A stretch of 64,000 nucleotides of DNA from Elusimicrobiota bacterium (GTDB lineage: Bacteria > Elusimicrobiota > Elusimicrobia > UBA1565 > UBA9628): positions 1 through 64,000 of the forward strand of contig JACPFR010000056.1 in the NCBI GenBank assembly GCA_016182905.1. The letters run 5' to 3'. Below are positions 35,468 through 44,256 of this stretch, in pieces (the first letter of the stretch is position 1; the number at the start of each line of letters is the position of its first letter). The notes beneath the pieces are model-generated. The model worked only from the letters and a program-made list of their open reading frames with translations, made no database searches and was not told the origin of the DNA. Made by a program: the position numbers and the translations under genes.

Positions 35468-37006
35468 GTGCCGACCTCCGCTGAACTCGCCTTCTCCGTC
35501 CTCGTCGTCGACGACGAGCCAGACGCCCGGACCGTGCTCCGGGGCGAGCTCGAGAAAGTCCCCGGCGTGACCCTCAAGGTCGGGACCGCCGGCACCGGCG
35601 ACGAGGCCCTCAACAAGCTCAAGGACGTCCCCTACGACCTGGTCTTCCTCGACTACCGCCTCCCCCCCACCAACGGCCTCGATATATTGGAGAAGATCCG
35701 CCAGCACCACCCGAAGACCGCCGTCGTGATGACCACGGCCGCGGGCAACGAGCAGGTGGCCGTGGCCGCCATGAAGAAGGGCGCGATGGACTACATCACG
35801 CAGAGGGACCTGCGTCAGACCGACCTCGGCCAGCTCCTGCGCCGCGTCATCGAGATTCGCGACCTGGTCAACCAGAACATGGAGCTGCGCCAGGTCAACC
35901 AGATGAAGAACGAGTTCATCGCGAACGTCTCGCATGAGCTGCGCACCCCCCTGACCGTCGTCATCGGCTACGCGAACACGATGAAGGACGGCAGCATGGG
36001 CCCCCTCAACGAGGCGCAGCAGAAGGCGCTCACCTCCATGATCGACCGCGCCGAGGGCCTGATGGCCACCCTCAACAACATCCTGCGCATCCGCGAGGTC
36101 CACGAGGGCCGCAAGCAGCTCCTCCTCAAACCCGTCGAGCTCAACCGCCTCGTCGCGGCCGCGCTCGAGCGCGCCGGACGCGAGATCCGCCGCCGCAAGC
36201 TGAAGCTGACCGCAGAACAGCAGACCTCCGAGATCTGGGTGATGGCCGACGAGGAGAAGCTCGGCGACGTGATCGACAACCTGCTCTCCAACGCCTGCAA
36301 GTTCAGCCCCGTCGAAGGCGCGCTGCGCGTGCTCGTGGCGACCGAGAAAGGCCACGCCCGCCTGTCCGTCGTCGACGCCGGGCCCGGCGTGCCGCCCGAG
36401 GTCCTGCCGCACATCTTCGACACCTTCTCCGCCGCGAACCAGGGCCCGACGCGCGAATACCCCGGCCTCGGCCTCGGCCTTCCCCTCTCGAAGCAGATCG
36501 TCGAGGCTCTCGGCGGCCGCATCTGGATCGAGAGCGAGGGCTCCGGGCGCGGGACCACCGCCCGCCTCGAGCTGCCGGTCTCGGCGAAGGACGCGCCTCC
36601 CGCCGTCGTCGACGGCTCAGAGACGGTGCGCAAGAAGCGCGTCCTCATCGTCGAGGACAACCCCGACCTCGTCGAGGTCCTGATGCTGTTCCTCGCGAGC
36701 GTCAGCCGCAACCTGTCGATCTCGACGGCGCACTCCGGCTTCGAGGCGCTCGAGCGCATCGAGGAGGAGATGCCGAGCCTCGTCATCCTCGACGTGATGA
36801 TGCCGGGCATGGACGGCTTCGAGGTGCTCTCCCGCCTCAAGCGGCTGCCTCGCGAGAAGCGCCCGCCGGTGATGGTGCTGACCGGCTACTCGGACGCGCT
36901 GTCCCGCGCGAAGGACGCCGGCGCGGACGAGGTCATGCTCAAGCCCTTCGAGAAGAACGCTTTCGTCAAGAAGGTCCTCCAGCTCCTCGGCGCCCCGACC
37001 GTCTGA
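35468..37006 (+). CDS. Cytoplasmic hybrid histidine kinase (REC-HisKA-HATPase-REC)
   Basis: From GTG 35468 it has 512 residues and no membrane segment. An N-terminal receiver (VLVVDDEPDA, phospho-acceptor Asp in LVFLDYRLPP) is followed by a HisKA box, FIANVSHELRTPLTVVIGYA, with the phospho-His. The HATPase domain has DNLLSNACKFSP and GLGLGLPLSKQIVE. A second receiver ends the protein (VLIVEDNPDL, LVILDVMMPGMDG). Input must come through phosphotransfer or protein contact. Its target is not evident; a lone CheY-like regulator is at 38082. Confidence 0.9.
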   Translation: MPTSAELAFSVLVVDDEPDARTVLRGELEKVPGVTLKVGTAGTGDEALNKLKDVPYDLVFLDYRLPPTNGLDILEKIRQHHPKTAVVMTTAAGNEQVAVAAMKKGAMDYITQRDLRQTDLGQLLRRVIEIRDLVNQNMELRQVNQMKNEFIANVSHELRTPLTVVIGYANTMKDGSMGPLNEAQQKALTSMIDRAEGLMATLNNILRIREVHEGRKQLLLKPVELNRLVAAALERAGREIRRRKLKLTAEQQTSEIWVMADEEKLGDVIDNLLSNACKFSPVEGALRVLVATEKGHARLSVVDAGPGVPPEVLPHIFDTFSAANQGPTREYPGLGLGLPLSKQIVEALGGRIWIESEGSGRGTTARLELPVSAKDAPPAVVDGSETVRKKRVLIVEDNPDLVEVLMLFLASVSRNLSISTAHSGFEALERIEEEMPSLVILDVMMPGMDGFEVLSRLKRLPREKRPPVMVLTGYSDALSRAKDAGADEVMLKPFEKNAFVKKVLQLLGAPTV

Positions 37007-37013
37007 CGCGGCC

Positions 37014-38066
37014 GTGGAGGTCTTCCTCTATTTCCTGAGGCTCGGCGCGACGGTGTTCGGCGGCGTCGGCCCCCAGCTCCTCGCCATGCGCCGCGACCTC
37101 GTCGACGAGCGCCGCTGGGTCACCCCCGCCGAGTTCGACCGGGGCGTCGCGCTCGCCTACATCTGCCCCGGGCCCGTCGGGACGCAGGCGGGCGTGTACA
37201 TGGGCTGGCGCCGTGCCGGCGCGCTCGGCTCCCTCGCCGCCCTGACCGGCTTCCTGCTCGTGCCCTTCCTGCTCGTCGTCGCCCTCGCCGCCGCCCACGC
37301 GCATTATGGCTCCGGGGGCCGGTTCGGGAACCTCGTCCTCGGGATGCGCAGCGCCGTCGTGCCGGTGATCGCGCTGTCCGCCGTGAAGCTGTTCCGGATC
37401 GCGTTGACGGGCCGGCTCGAGAAGGCGATTTCGATCGCCGCCCTGGCCTGGTGCGTCCTCCGCCCGGAGGACGCGACCGCCGCCGTGCTCGCGGCCGGAG
37501 CGCTCCTCGCCTTCCGCGCGTCGCGCGGGACCAAGGCGCGGGGCGCCGCCTCGGCGGGCCTCCTCGCCCTGTTCCTCGTCGGCCTCCAGGCGGGCGCGCT
37601 CGTCTACGGCACCGGCCAGGCCATCCTGCCGATCGTGCGCGAGGCCGCCGTCGTGCGCCGCGCCTGGCTCACCGACGCCCAGTTCGCCGACGCGGTGTCC
37701 GCCGGCCTCGTCACGCCGGGCCCCATCGTGATGGCGATCGCCTACGTCGGCTTCGTCGCGGCCGGCGTCGGGGGCGCGTTCGCGGCCGCGGCCGGAGCCT
37801 TCGTCCCCGGTTGGCTCCTCGTCCTGCTCGTCGGGCCCTGGATGGAGAGGCTCGAGCGCGACCCGCGCCTGAAGGCCTTCGCGCGCGGAGCGACGGCCGC
37901 GGCGATCGGCGCCGTCGGCGCCGCCGCGCTCGCCCTCGCCGGGACCACGCTCGGCACGCCCGCGGCCGCCCTGCTCGCCGCCGCCTCCGCGGCCGCGGTC
38001 CTGCTCGGCGCCCCCGACGCCGCGGTCATCGCGGCGTGCGGCGCCGCCGCCGCGCTCTTTTTATAA
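37014..38066 (+). CDS. chrA: Chromate transporter (ChrA/CHR family)
   Basis: This 350-residue membrane protein starts at GTG 37014, 7 nt after the kinase gene. It has two homologous halves, each with the family signature: FGGVGPQLLAMRRDLV with ICPGPVGTQAGVYMG in the first half, and TPGPIVMAIAYVGFVAAG in the second. CHR proteins export chromate, although many members have unknown substrates. It is slightly shorter than typical two-domain ChrA. Confidence 0.85.
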   Translation: MEVFLYFLRLGATVFGGVGPQLLAMRRDLVDERRWVTPAEFDRGVALAYICPGPVGTQAGVYMGWRRAGALGSLAALTGFLLVPFLLVVALAAAHAHYGSGGRFGNLVLGMRSAVVPVIALSAVKLFRIALTGRLEKAISIAALAWCVLRPEDATAAVLAAGALLAFRASRGTKARGAASAGLLALFLVGLQAGALVYGTGQAILPIVREAAVVRRAWLTDAQFADAVSAGLVTPGPIVMAIAYVGFVAAGVGGAFAAAAGAFVPGWLLVLLVGPWMERLERDPRLKAFARGATAAAIGAVGAAALALAGTTLGTPAAALLAAASAAAVLLGAPDAAVIAACGAAAALFL

Positions 38067-38069
38067 GGC

Positions 38070-38075
38070 TATAAT
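38070..38075 (+). promoter_or_regulatory. Consensus -10 of the CheY-like gene
   Basis: A perfect TATAAT (38070-38075) ends 6 nt before ATG 38082. No ribosome site fits between, so the mRNA should be leaderless. The -35 is poor. Confidence 0.5.
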
Positions 38076-38081
38076 TCCCCC

Positions 38082-38456
38082 ATGGCGCGCGTGCTGATAG
38101 TCGACGACGAGGAATACATACGGGATCTCATCAAGGAAGTGCTCCTGGCCCAGGGCCACGAGTTCGAGCTCGCCGCCGGCGGGACCGAGGCCCTCGAGAT
38201 CCTGCGCCGCAAGGCCATCGACCTCGCCATCGTCGACCGGAACATGCCGGGCATGAGCGGCATCGAGGTCGTGCAGCTGATCCGCCAGAACCCGAAGACT
38301 AAGGGCCTGAAGGTCCTGATGTGCACCGGCTCGAGCGTGACGAAGGAGATCGACGAGGCCTTCGCCGCCGGCGCCGACGACTACGTGCTCAAGCCCCTGA
38401 ACTTCCCGGCCCTTCTGGGCAAGGTCGCCAAGGCCCTGGCCTCCCCCGCGAGATGA
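38082..38456 (+). CDS. Single-domain response regulator (CheY-like)
   Basis: This 124-residue protein is only a receiver domain. The acidic pair is in VLIVDDEEYIRD, the phospho-acceptor Asp in AIVDRNMPGMSG, Thr/Ser in MCTGSS and the conserved Lys in YVLKPLNF. Without an output domain it probably acts by protein-protein contact. It overlaps ddl by 4 bp, an odd pairing that ties a signalling protein to a cell-wall enzyme. Confidence 0.9.
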   Translation: MARVLIVDDEEYIRDLIKEVLLAQGHEFELAAGGTEALEILRRKAIDLAIVDRNMPGMSGIEVVQLIRQNPKTKGLKVLMCTGSSVTKEIDEAFAAGADDYVLKPLNFPALLGKVAKALASPAR

Positions 38457-39547
38457 AGCGCTCGACCGTGGTCGTCTTGTGCGGCGGGAGATCGGCGGAA
38501 AGGCTGGTCTCCCTCGTATCGGCGCAGTGCGTCGTCGCCAACCTCGACGCGAAACGCTTCAAGGTCAGACTGATCCATATCGGGACGGATAACGGATGGG
38601 TGGAGGTCTCCCCCAAGCGCCTTCTGGCCGAGACGCCGGGCTCGCTGCATCGCGGAGGAGCCTCGGTTCTTCGCCTTCGGCGCAACGGCATAAAAAAAGA
38701 TCCTTGGAAGCTGCTCACCTCGCTGGGGCGGCGCGACTGCGTCTTCCCCGTGCTGCATGGCCCCATGGGCGAGGACGGCACGATGCAGGGCCTGCTCGAG
38801 CTGACCGGCGTCGCCTACGTCGGCTGCGGCGTCCTGGGCTCGGCGGCCGGCATGGACAAGGAGGCGACCAAGCGCGTCGCCCACTCGGCCGGGCTGCCCC
38901 AGGTGCCGTGGGCCGTCGCGCGGACCCCGCGCGAGGCGGCCGCGGCCGCCCGCCGCTTCGGCTTTCCCGTCTTCATCAAGCCCGCGCGCATGGGCTCATC
39001 CGTCGGCGTCGTGAAGGTCAAGGGGCCCTCCGGCGTCGCCGCCGCGCTGCGCGAGGCGCTGCGCTTCGACGACAAGGCGCTCGTCGAGAAGGGCATCCCC
39101 GCGCGCGAGGTCGAGACCGCCGTGCTCGGCGACCCCTGGGCCTCGAAAGGAGACCGCTTCGAGCTCAAGGCCTCGCTCTGCGCCGAGATCCTGCCGAACG
39201 CCGAGTTCTACGACTACAAGGCGAAGTATCTCGACCCGAACGGCGCGAACTTCGTCATCCCCGCGGCGGTGCCGGCGAGGGTCTCCGCGCGCGTGCGCGA
39301 GGTGGCCCTGGCCGCGTTCCGCGCCCTCGACCTGTACGGCCTGGCCCGCGTGGATTTCTTCGTGCACAAGAAGACCGGCGCGGTCTACTTCAACGAGCCG
39401 AACACCTTGCCCGGCTTCACTCCGGCCAGCATGTACCCGCGGCTGTGGCGCGAGACGGGCCTGCCGACGAAGAAGCTCGTCGAGACCTTGGTCGCCCTGG
39501 CCCTGCGCCGCGCCGCCTCCCGGCGGCGGATCAGCACGAAGCATTGA
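38453..39547 (+). CDS. ddl: D-alanine-D-alanine ligase
   Basis: It makes the D-Ala-D-Ala dipeptide for peptidoglycan. It has 364 residues with an ATP-grasp fold: VVLCGGRSAERLVSLVSA, VFPVLHGPMGEDGTMQGL, FPVFIKPARMGSSVGVVKV and VYFNEPNTLPGFTPASMYPR. The ATG overlaps the response regulator stop. It is followed by a palindrome-containing gap. Confidence 0.94.
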   Translation: MKRSTVVVLCGGRSAERLVSLVSAQCVVANLDAKRFKVRLIHIGTDNGWVEVSPKRLLAETPGSLHRGGASVLRLRRNGIKKDPWKLLTSLGRRDCVFPVLHGPMGEDGTMQGLLELTGVAYVGCGVLGSAAGMDKEATKRVAHSAGLPQVPWAVARTPREAAAAARRFGFPVFIKPARMGSSVGVVKVKGPSGVAAALREALRFDDKALVEKGIPAREVETAVLGDPWASKGDRFELKASLCAEILPNAEFYDYKAKYLDPNGANFVIPAAVPARVSARVREVALAAFRALDLYGLARVDFFVHKKTGAVYFNEPNTLPGFTPASMYPRLWRETGLPTKKLVETLVALALRRAASRRRISTKH

Positions 39548-39576
39548 ATGACCTCGGACCCGGGCGGGGATCCCGA

Positions 39577-39592
39577 CTGTTTCCGGAAACAG
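39577..39592. repeat. Interspersed palindrome, copy 2
   Basis: This is the same CTGTTTCCGGAAACAG core as at 26928, here between ddl and the symporter gene. A GGGATCCC palindrome (39567-39574) precedes it, and a GGGACT/AGTCCC hairpin (39610-39631) follows. Confidence 0.85.
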
Positions 39593-39639
39593 CCGCCGTC
39601 GTTCGTTAAGGGACTAGCCGGCGCGAGTCCCGTGAGACC

Positions 39640-40995
39640 ATGATCGACGCGATGATCGTCGCGGGCTTTCTTCTCGCGTGCCTCTACTTGGGCGCGCGCG
39701 CGCGCCGCTCCGAGGACCTCGAGGGCTGGATCCTCGCCGGCCGGACCTTGACCTTGCCGGTGTTCGTCGCCACCCTCGTGCCCACCTTCTACGGCGGCGT
39801 GCTCGGCATCGGCGAGTTCACCTGGAGCGCCGGCCTGTCGAACTGGACGGTGATGGCCCTGCCCTACTACGTGTTCGCGGGCCTGTACGCGGCGTTCCTC
39901 GCCGGGCGCGTGCGGACGACCGCCGGCCTGACCATCCCCGACCATCTCGAGTCGGCCTACGGCCGGCCGATGGCGCTGATGGGCGCCTTGCTCGTGTTCA
40001 TCCTCGCCAGCCCCGCCGACGAGCTCCTGATGGCCGGCTCCCTGCTCGGGCACATGACGGGCCTGCCCGTCGCCGCGGCGTCCCTCGTCGCGGCCCTCGT
40101 CGCGCTGACCCTGATCTGGCGCGGCGGCCTGCGCTCCGACGCGGCCGCCAACCGCCTGCAGTTCGTCGTCATGTTCGCGGGCTTCGCCCTGGTCATTCCG
40201 TTCGCATGGCATGCCGTCGGGAGCCCCTTGGCCATGGCCCGGAAGCTTCCCGCCGGCCACTTGAGCTGGACCGGGGGATTGAGCGCCATGCAGCTGATCG
40301 GCTGGTGGCTGATCGCGGTGTGGACCATCGTCGATCCGTCCTTCCACCAGCGCTGCGCCGCGGCGGAGAGCCCGGCCGTCGCCCGCAAGGGCATCCTCAT
40401 CTCGATCGCGTTCTGGGCCTTGTTCGACCTCATGACGACGACGGCGGGCCTGTACGCGCGCGCCGCCCTTCCCGCCCTGGGGAGCCCGACGCTCGCCTTC
40501 CCCCTGCTCGCCGACGCGGTGATGCCACCGGTCGCGCGCGGCCTGTTCATCGCGGGCGTCTCCGCCTCGCTTTTCGCGGCGCTCCAGGGCACGGCGATGC
40601 TCGCCGCCGCGTGTCTGGGCAAGGCCCGCCTGCGCGCGGGGCTGGTCTTGACCATGCTCCTGTCGTACGCGCTCTCCCGCCTCGTCCCCTCCATCGTCGG
40701 GCTGTGGTACGCGGTCGGAAGCGCCGCGATCCCGGGCCTCCTGCTGCCGATGCTCGGCGTCTATCTCCCGGCGCTCCGCGTGCCCGGGGCCTGGGCCGCG
40801 GCGTCCTCGGCCGCGGGCTGGCTCGTCTCCCTGTCCTGGGTCGTCGCCGCGCGGATCGAGGGAGCGCCCCCGCTGGGCGTCGAGCCGATGTTCCCCGGCC
40901 TGCTCGCGTCCGGGGCGCTGTGGGCGGCGGGCTGCTTCTCGTCGACGCGCACGGTCACGACGGCGCCGAACAGCACGCCCCACGCGCCGCAGTAG
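39640..40995 (+). CDS. Sodium:solute symporter family protein
   Basis: This 451-residue protein has about 12 transmembrane segments. It shows the SSS layout: LAGRTLTLPVFVATLVPTFY near the N-terminus (cf. the family's AGR.....va.s), GEFTWSAGLSNW and RTTAGLTIPDHLESAYGRP. The substrate is not predictable. The tail (SSTRTVTTAPNSTPHAPQ) is short and cytoplasmic. It is probably transcribed alone. Confidence 0.85.
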   Translation: MIDAMIVAGFLLACLYLGARARRSEDLEGWILAGRTLTLPVFVATLVPTFYGGVLGIGEFTWSAGLSNWTVMALPYYVFAGLYAAFLAGRVRTTAGLTIPDHLESAYGRPMALMGALLVFILASPADELLMAGSLLGHMTGLPVAAASLVAALVALTLIWRGGLRSDAAANRLQFVVMFAGFALVIPFAWHAVGSPLAMARKLPAGHLSWTGGLSAMQLIGWWLIAVWTIVDPSFHQRCAAAESPAVARKGILISIAFWALFDLMTTTAGLYARAALPALGSPTLAFPLLADAVMPPVARGLFIAGVSASLFAALQGTAMLAAACLGKARLRAGLVLTMLLSYALSRLVPSIVGLWYAVGSAAIPGLLLPMLGVYLPALRVPGAWAAASSAAGWLVSLSWVVAARIEGAPPLGVEPMFPGLLASGALWAAGCFSSTRTVTTAPNSTPHAPQ

Positions 40996-41028
40996 GCCCA
41001 GACCACTTAGGAAATTTCCCCGGCGCGG

Positions 41029-43383
41029 CTAAGACCCGGCTTCCTCTCCGGCCTTGACCGACTCGACCTTGAGGATCAGGCGCTCGAAGGTGTCCCGGAA
41101 GCCGCCCGTGAACGGCTCGTCGACCACGCGCAAAGTCCCGAGCCGGCCCGCGCGCGCCGCCGGGACCAGGCCGCGGCCCGGCGCCTCCGCCCGCAGGCGC
41201 TCGAGCTGGTCGGTCGGCAGCACTTGGCCGGCGGCGAGCTTCGCGGCGAACTTCTTCTCAACGAGCCTCGCGGCCTCGGCCGCGTCCTTGCCGACGAGCA
41301 GGAACTCCTTGCCGCCGGCGCGCACCGGCTCCTCGACCGAGTAGCCCAGCTTGCGCAGGCGGTTGACCTCGACGCGCATGATCACGCCGAGCCGCTTCAG
41401 GTAGCGATCGCCCGCGTCGTGGCCGAGGACGTCGTTGACGGCCTTGAAGTTGCGCGCCGAGATCATCGCCGCGGCGCCCTTCCCGTCGTAGTCGGCCTCC
41501 CACCGCGGCCGCGCCATGTCGATCCACTCGGCGGTCCGCGTCAAAGTGAGGGGGTCCTTGAACACGGCTTCGAGGAACACCGCGTACTCCTTCTGCGTGA
41601 GCTTCTCCTTCAGCGCCCGGATCTCCGCGATCCGGTCCTGCCGCGGCGCGGACGCGTGCTCGACGAAGTCGTGGGCGAGCGTCGAGAGCTCGCGCAGGCG
41701 CGTGAAGGTCAGCGTCCCAGGGACCTCGACGACGGCCTCCCCGCGCAGGCCCTCGGCCTTCGCCTTGTTCAGCACCCCGTCGGCGGCCTTGAGCGTCTCC
41801 TCGAAGCCGCGCCCTTCCTCGGGCGCGATGCCGTAGGTGAAGTCGCCGACCGGACCGGTGCGCCGCATGCGCGTCATCGCGGCGTCGATCGCCAGCCTCT
41901 CCGGCCCGCCCGGAGCGAGGCCGACTCCGTCGTCGCCGAGCTTCACGTCGCCGAGGATCTTCTCCGGCGGGAAGGCCTTCCGCATCCGGCGGGCGAACTC
42001 GATGACGTCGTTCATCGACCCGAACGCGACGATCTCCTCTCCGCCGAGCCGCGCGGCGCGCACGCCGGCCCTCTTCGCGATCGCGTCGATCTTCGGCCCC
42101 GCCGAGGCGAGCATGCGGTCGCCCAGCTCCTTGCCCGCCACGGGCCCGTGCACGTCGGCGAGGCCGGCGTTGACCGCGCCGAAGTTGTTCATGTCGAGCA
42201 TGGCGACCGTCGGCTCCTTCACGCCCGCCAGCAGTTCCTCGGCCTTCTCCATGATGAAGGCCCGGTTGGGCAAGCCCATCAGGCCGTCGGTGTAGAAGAT
42301 CTCCTCGGCCCGCTTGAACAGCGCGCCCTCGCCGCGCGCCTCGAGGGAGCGCTGCATCTGGCGCAGCGGCGAGCGCTTGTCGGCGGCCTGGCGGGCGGGG
42401 CCGTTCGTGGGGCTATGATCGAAGAAGCCGTCGGCGACGCCGCGGAAGCGGATCGGGCGGCCGCGGACGTGGTCGAAGACGTCGACCGGCGTCCCCAGGA
42501 TCGCGCCGGCGTGCACGGCGAGCGCCCGCGCGTTCTTGATGTTGGGCTTCCACCGCGTATCGAGACCGACCTGGGAATAGGTCCCGCTGTCGAAGTCGAG
42601 CCGCGGCCGTCCCGTGGCCGGGTCGACGAGGACCGCGCCGGCGAACAAGACCGGGCGGCCGCCGCCGAGCGCCGCGTGCTTGACGCCCATCTCCTTGGCG
42701 TCGCCGGGGACGACGCGCCCGACCGTCATCCCGATCGTCCCGTCGGGGTTCTCGAAGATCACGTAGTTGTGCTTGACTCCCGGCTTCATGCGCCTCCAGG
42801 AGGCCGCGTCGGCCTCGAAGACGAGGCCGTGCTCGCGCGCGGCCTGCATGATCTCGGGCGCATAGACCGAACCGGGCAGCAGTCCGGGGTCGAGCTTGAC
42901 GCCCGCGCCGCGCCGTTCGAAGCCCGCCGGACGGGGCACGGCCTCGGGCGCCGCGCCCTCGCGGGCGGCGCCTTGGTCGAACAGCATCCGTCCGGCGTCG
43001 GGGGAGTCATCCGACGTCGACGCGGCGGAGCCGACCGTCCGGCCGACGACCTTCGGCCGGCCCGGCACGGCGGCGGCGCCCGGCGAGGATGGGAGCGCGG
43101 CGCTCGGCCTTAACGCGACCGGCGGCACGACGGCGGGCCGGATCGCCGCGGGCCGGGCGAGGTTCGGCGCCGGCGCCGGGAGGTTCGCCAAGCTCGGCGC
43201 GCCCGAGGCGTTCAACGACGGCGCGCTCATCCGGACGGGAGCCGGCGCCCCCAACGAGGATCCGATCGCGCCCGTCTGCATGCCGGGGGCGGCCTGGCCG
43301 GATACGGGACCTTCGACCTGGCCGGCGCGGGCGGCGCAGGCCAAGCCCAAGAGCAGGAGGACTCGGAGGGAGAGGGGCCTCAC
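41029..43383 (-). CDS. Exported protein with two degenerate GGDEF-like domains
   Basis: From GTG 43383 it has 784 residues. A signal peptide (LRVLLLLGLACAARAG) is followed by an Ala/Pro/Ser-rich stretch to about residue 150 and an unassigned domain. Next comes a GGDEF-like domain with TDGLMGLPNRAFIMEKAEEL and RLGGEEIVAFG. A second GGDEF-like domain near the C-terminus has NFKAVNDVLGHDAGDRYL and GGKEFLLVG. The first keeps a usable catalytic loop; the second keeps the nucleotide-binding NDxxGHxxGD but has Lys in the loop. Frame extensions upstream of 43383 lie outside the promoter and were rejected. Confidence 0.75.
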   Translation of the reverse strand: MRPLSLRVLLLLGLACAARAGQVEGPVSGQAAPGMQTGAIGSSLGAPAPVRMSAPSLNASGAPSLANLPAPAPNLARPAAIRPAVVPPVALRPSAALPSSPGAAAVPGRPKVVGRTVGSAASTSDDSPDAGRMLFDQGAAREGAAPEAVPRPAGFERRGAGVKLDPGLLPGSVYAPEIMQAAREHGLVFEADAASWRRMKPGVKHNYVIFENPDGTIGMTVGRVVPGDAKEMGVKHAALGGGRPVLFAGAVLVDPATGRPRLDFDSGTYSQVGLDTRWKPNIKNARALAVHAGAILGTPVDVFDHVRGRPIRFRGVADGFFDHSPTNGPARQAADKRSPLRQMQRSLEARGEGALFKRAEEIFYTDGLMGLPNRAFIMEKAEELLAGVKEPTVAMLDMNNFGAVNAGLADVHGPVAGKELGDRMLASAGPKIDAIAKRAGVRAARLGGEEIVAFGSMNDVIEFARRMRKAFPPEKILGDVKLGDDGVGLAPGGPERLAIDAAMTRMRRTGPVGDFTYGIAPEEGRGFEETLKAADGVLNKAKAEGLRGEAVVEVPGTLTFTRLRELSTLAHDFVEHASAPRQDRIAEIRALKEKLTQKEYAVFLEAVFKDPLTLTRTAEWIDMARPRWEADYDGKGAAAMISARNFKAVNDVLGHDAGDRYLKRLGVIMRVEVNRLRKLGYSVEEPVRAGGKEFLLVGKDAAEAARLVEKKFAAKLAAGQVLPTDQLERLRAEAPGRGLVPAARAGRLGTLRVVDEPFTGGFRDTFERLILKVESVKAGEEAGS

Positions 43384-43389
43384 CGCCCC

Positions 43390-43395
43390 AATATA
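43390..43395 (-). promoter_or_regulatory. -10 element of the GGDEF-like gene
   Basis: TATATT on the minus strand (43395-43390) ends 6 nt before GTG 43383. This is another leaderless arrangement, and it supports the GTG as the start. Confidence 0.45.
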
Positions 43396-43442
43396 ACAGC
43401 CCCGTCGAGGTCCCCGCCAGATGATTAATGTAAGGAAGCGCC

Positions 43443-43471
43443 TTGACCGGCGCGGCCGATTTGACGAGAAT
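43443..43471 (+). promoter_or_regulatory. Promoter of the TSUP permease gene
   Basis: TTGACC (43443-43448) and GAGAAT (43466-43471) are 17 bp apart, and the -10 ends 5 nt before ATG 43477. Confidence 0.4.
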
Positions 43472-43476
43472 GGCTG

Positions 43477-44244
43477 ATGGACCTCGGCCTCGGCGCGACG
43501 ATCTTTCTGGGCGCCTGCGTGTTCTTCGCCGGCATCGTCGACGCGCTGGCCGGCGGCGGCGGTCTGATCACCTTGCCCGCCTATCTCGCCGTCGGCCTCA
43601 ACCCCGCCCTCGTGCTCGGCACCAACAAGCTCACCTCCTCGCTGGGCACCGTCGTCTCGACCTGGCGCTACCACGACGCGCTGAAGTTCTCCATCAAGGA
43701 TTTCCTCCCCGTCATCGCGGCCTCGACGATCGGCTCCTGGCTCGGCGCGCGCGCCGCCATCCTGGTCGACCCGTCCTGGATCCGGCCCATGCTGCTCGCC
43801 GCCTTGCCGGTCGTGGCCTGGCTGGTCTGGTCCAAGAAGGACTTCGGCTCCGTCGACGACAGCCACCGTCTCTCCGCCGGCGAGCGCCGGCGCCGCGGCG
43901 TTCTCGTCGCCGCGCCCATCGGCGCCTACGACGGTTTCTTCGGCCCCGGCACGGGCACCTTCTTCGCGATCGCCTTCGCCCGCTGGGGCCGCCACGACCT
44001 GCTCGGCGCCACGGCGCGAGCGAAGATCCTCAACCTCGTCTCGAACCTGGGCGCGCTCGGCGCCTTCATCTGGGCGGGCCGCCTCGACTGGAAGATCGGC
44101 CTTTCGATGAGCCTCCTCTCGATCGCGGGCCATTGGGTCGGCTCCCATCTCGGCGTCAAGAAAGGAGCCGGCCTCATCCGACCCGTCGTCGCCCTCGTCT
44201 GCGCGGGCCTTTTCGCCAAGGTGCTCTTCGACGCCGTTCGTTGA
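43477..44244 (+). CDS. TSUP (TauE/SafE) family permease
   Basis: This 255-residue membrane protein has about 7-8 hydrophobic segments. It shows the two family repeats: FAGIVDALAGGGGLITLPAY with GTNKLTSSLGTVVSTWRY, and IGAYDGFFGPGTGTFFAIAF later. TSUP proteins carry sulfite, sulfoacetate and other small organosulfur or organic anions. The RuBisCO-like gene follows after 12 nt. Confidence 0.87.
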   Translation: MDLGLGATIFLGACVFFAGIVDALAGGGGLITLPAYLAVGLNPALVLGTNKLTSSLGTVVSTWRYHDALKFSIKDFLPVIAASTIGSWLGARAAILVDPSWIRPMLLAALPVVAWLVWSKKDFGSVDDSHRLSAGERRRRGVLVAAPIGAYDGFFGPGTGTFFAIAFARWGRHDLLGATARAKILNLVSNLGALGAFIWAGRLDWKIGLSMSLLSIAGHWVGSHLGVKKGAGLIRPVVALVCAGLFAKVLFDAVR

Positions 44245-44250
44245 TATGAT
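44245..44250 (+). promoter_or_regulatory. -10 element of the RuBisCO-like gene
   Basis: TATGAT (44245-44250) starts right after the TSUP stop and ends 6 nt before GTG 44257. The -35 is weak. Confidence 0.35.
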
Positions 44251-44256
44251 GTCCCG

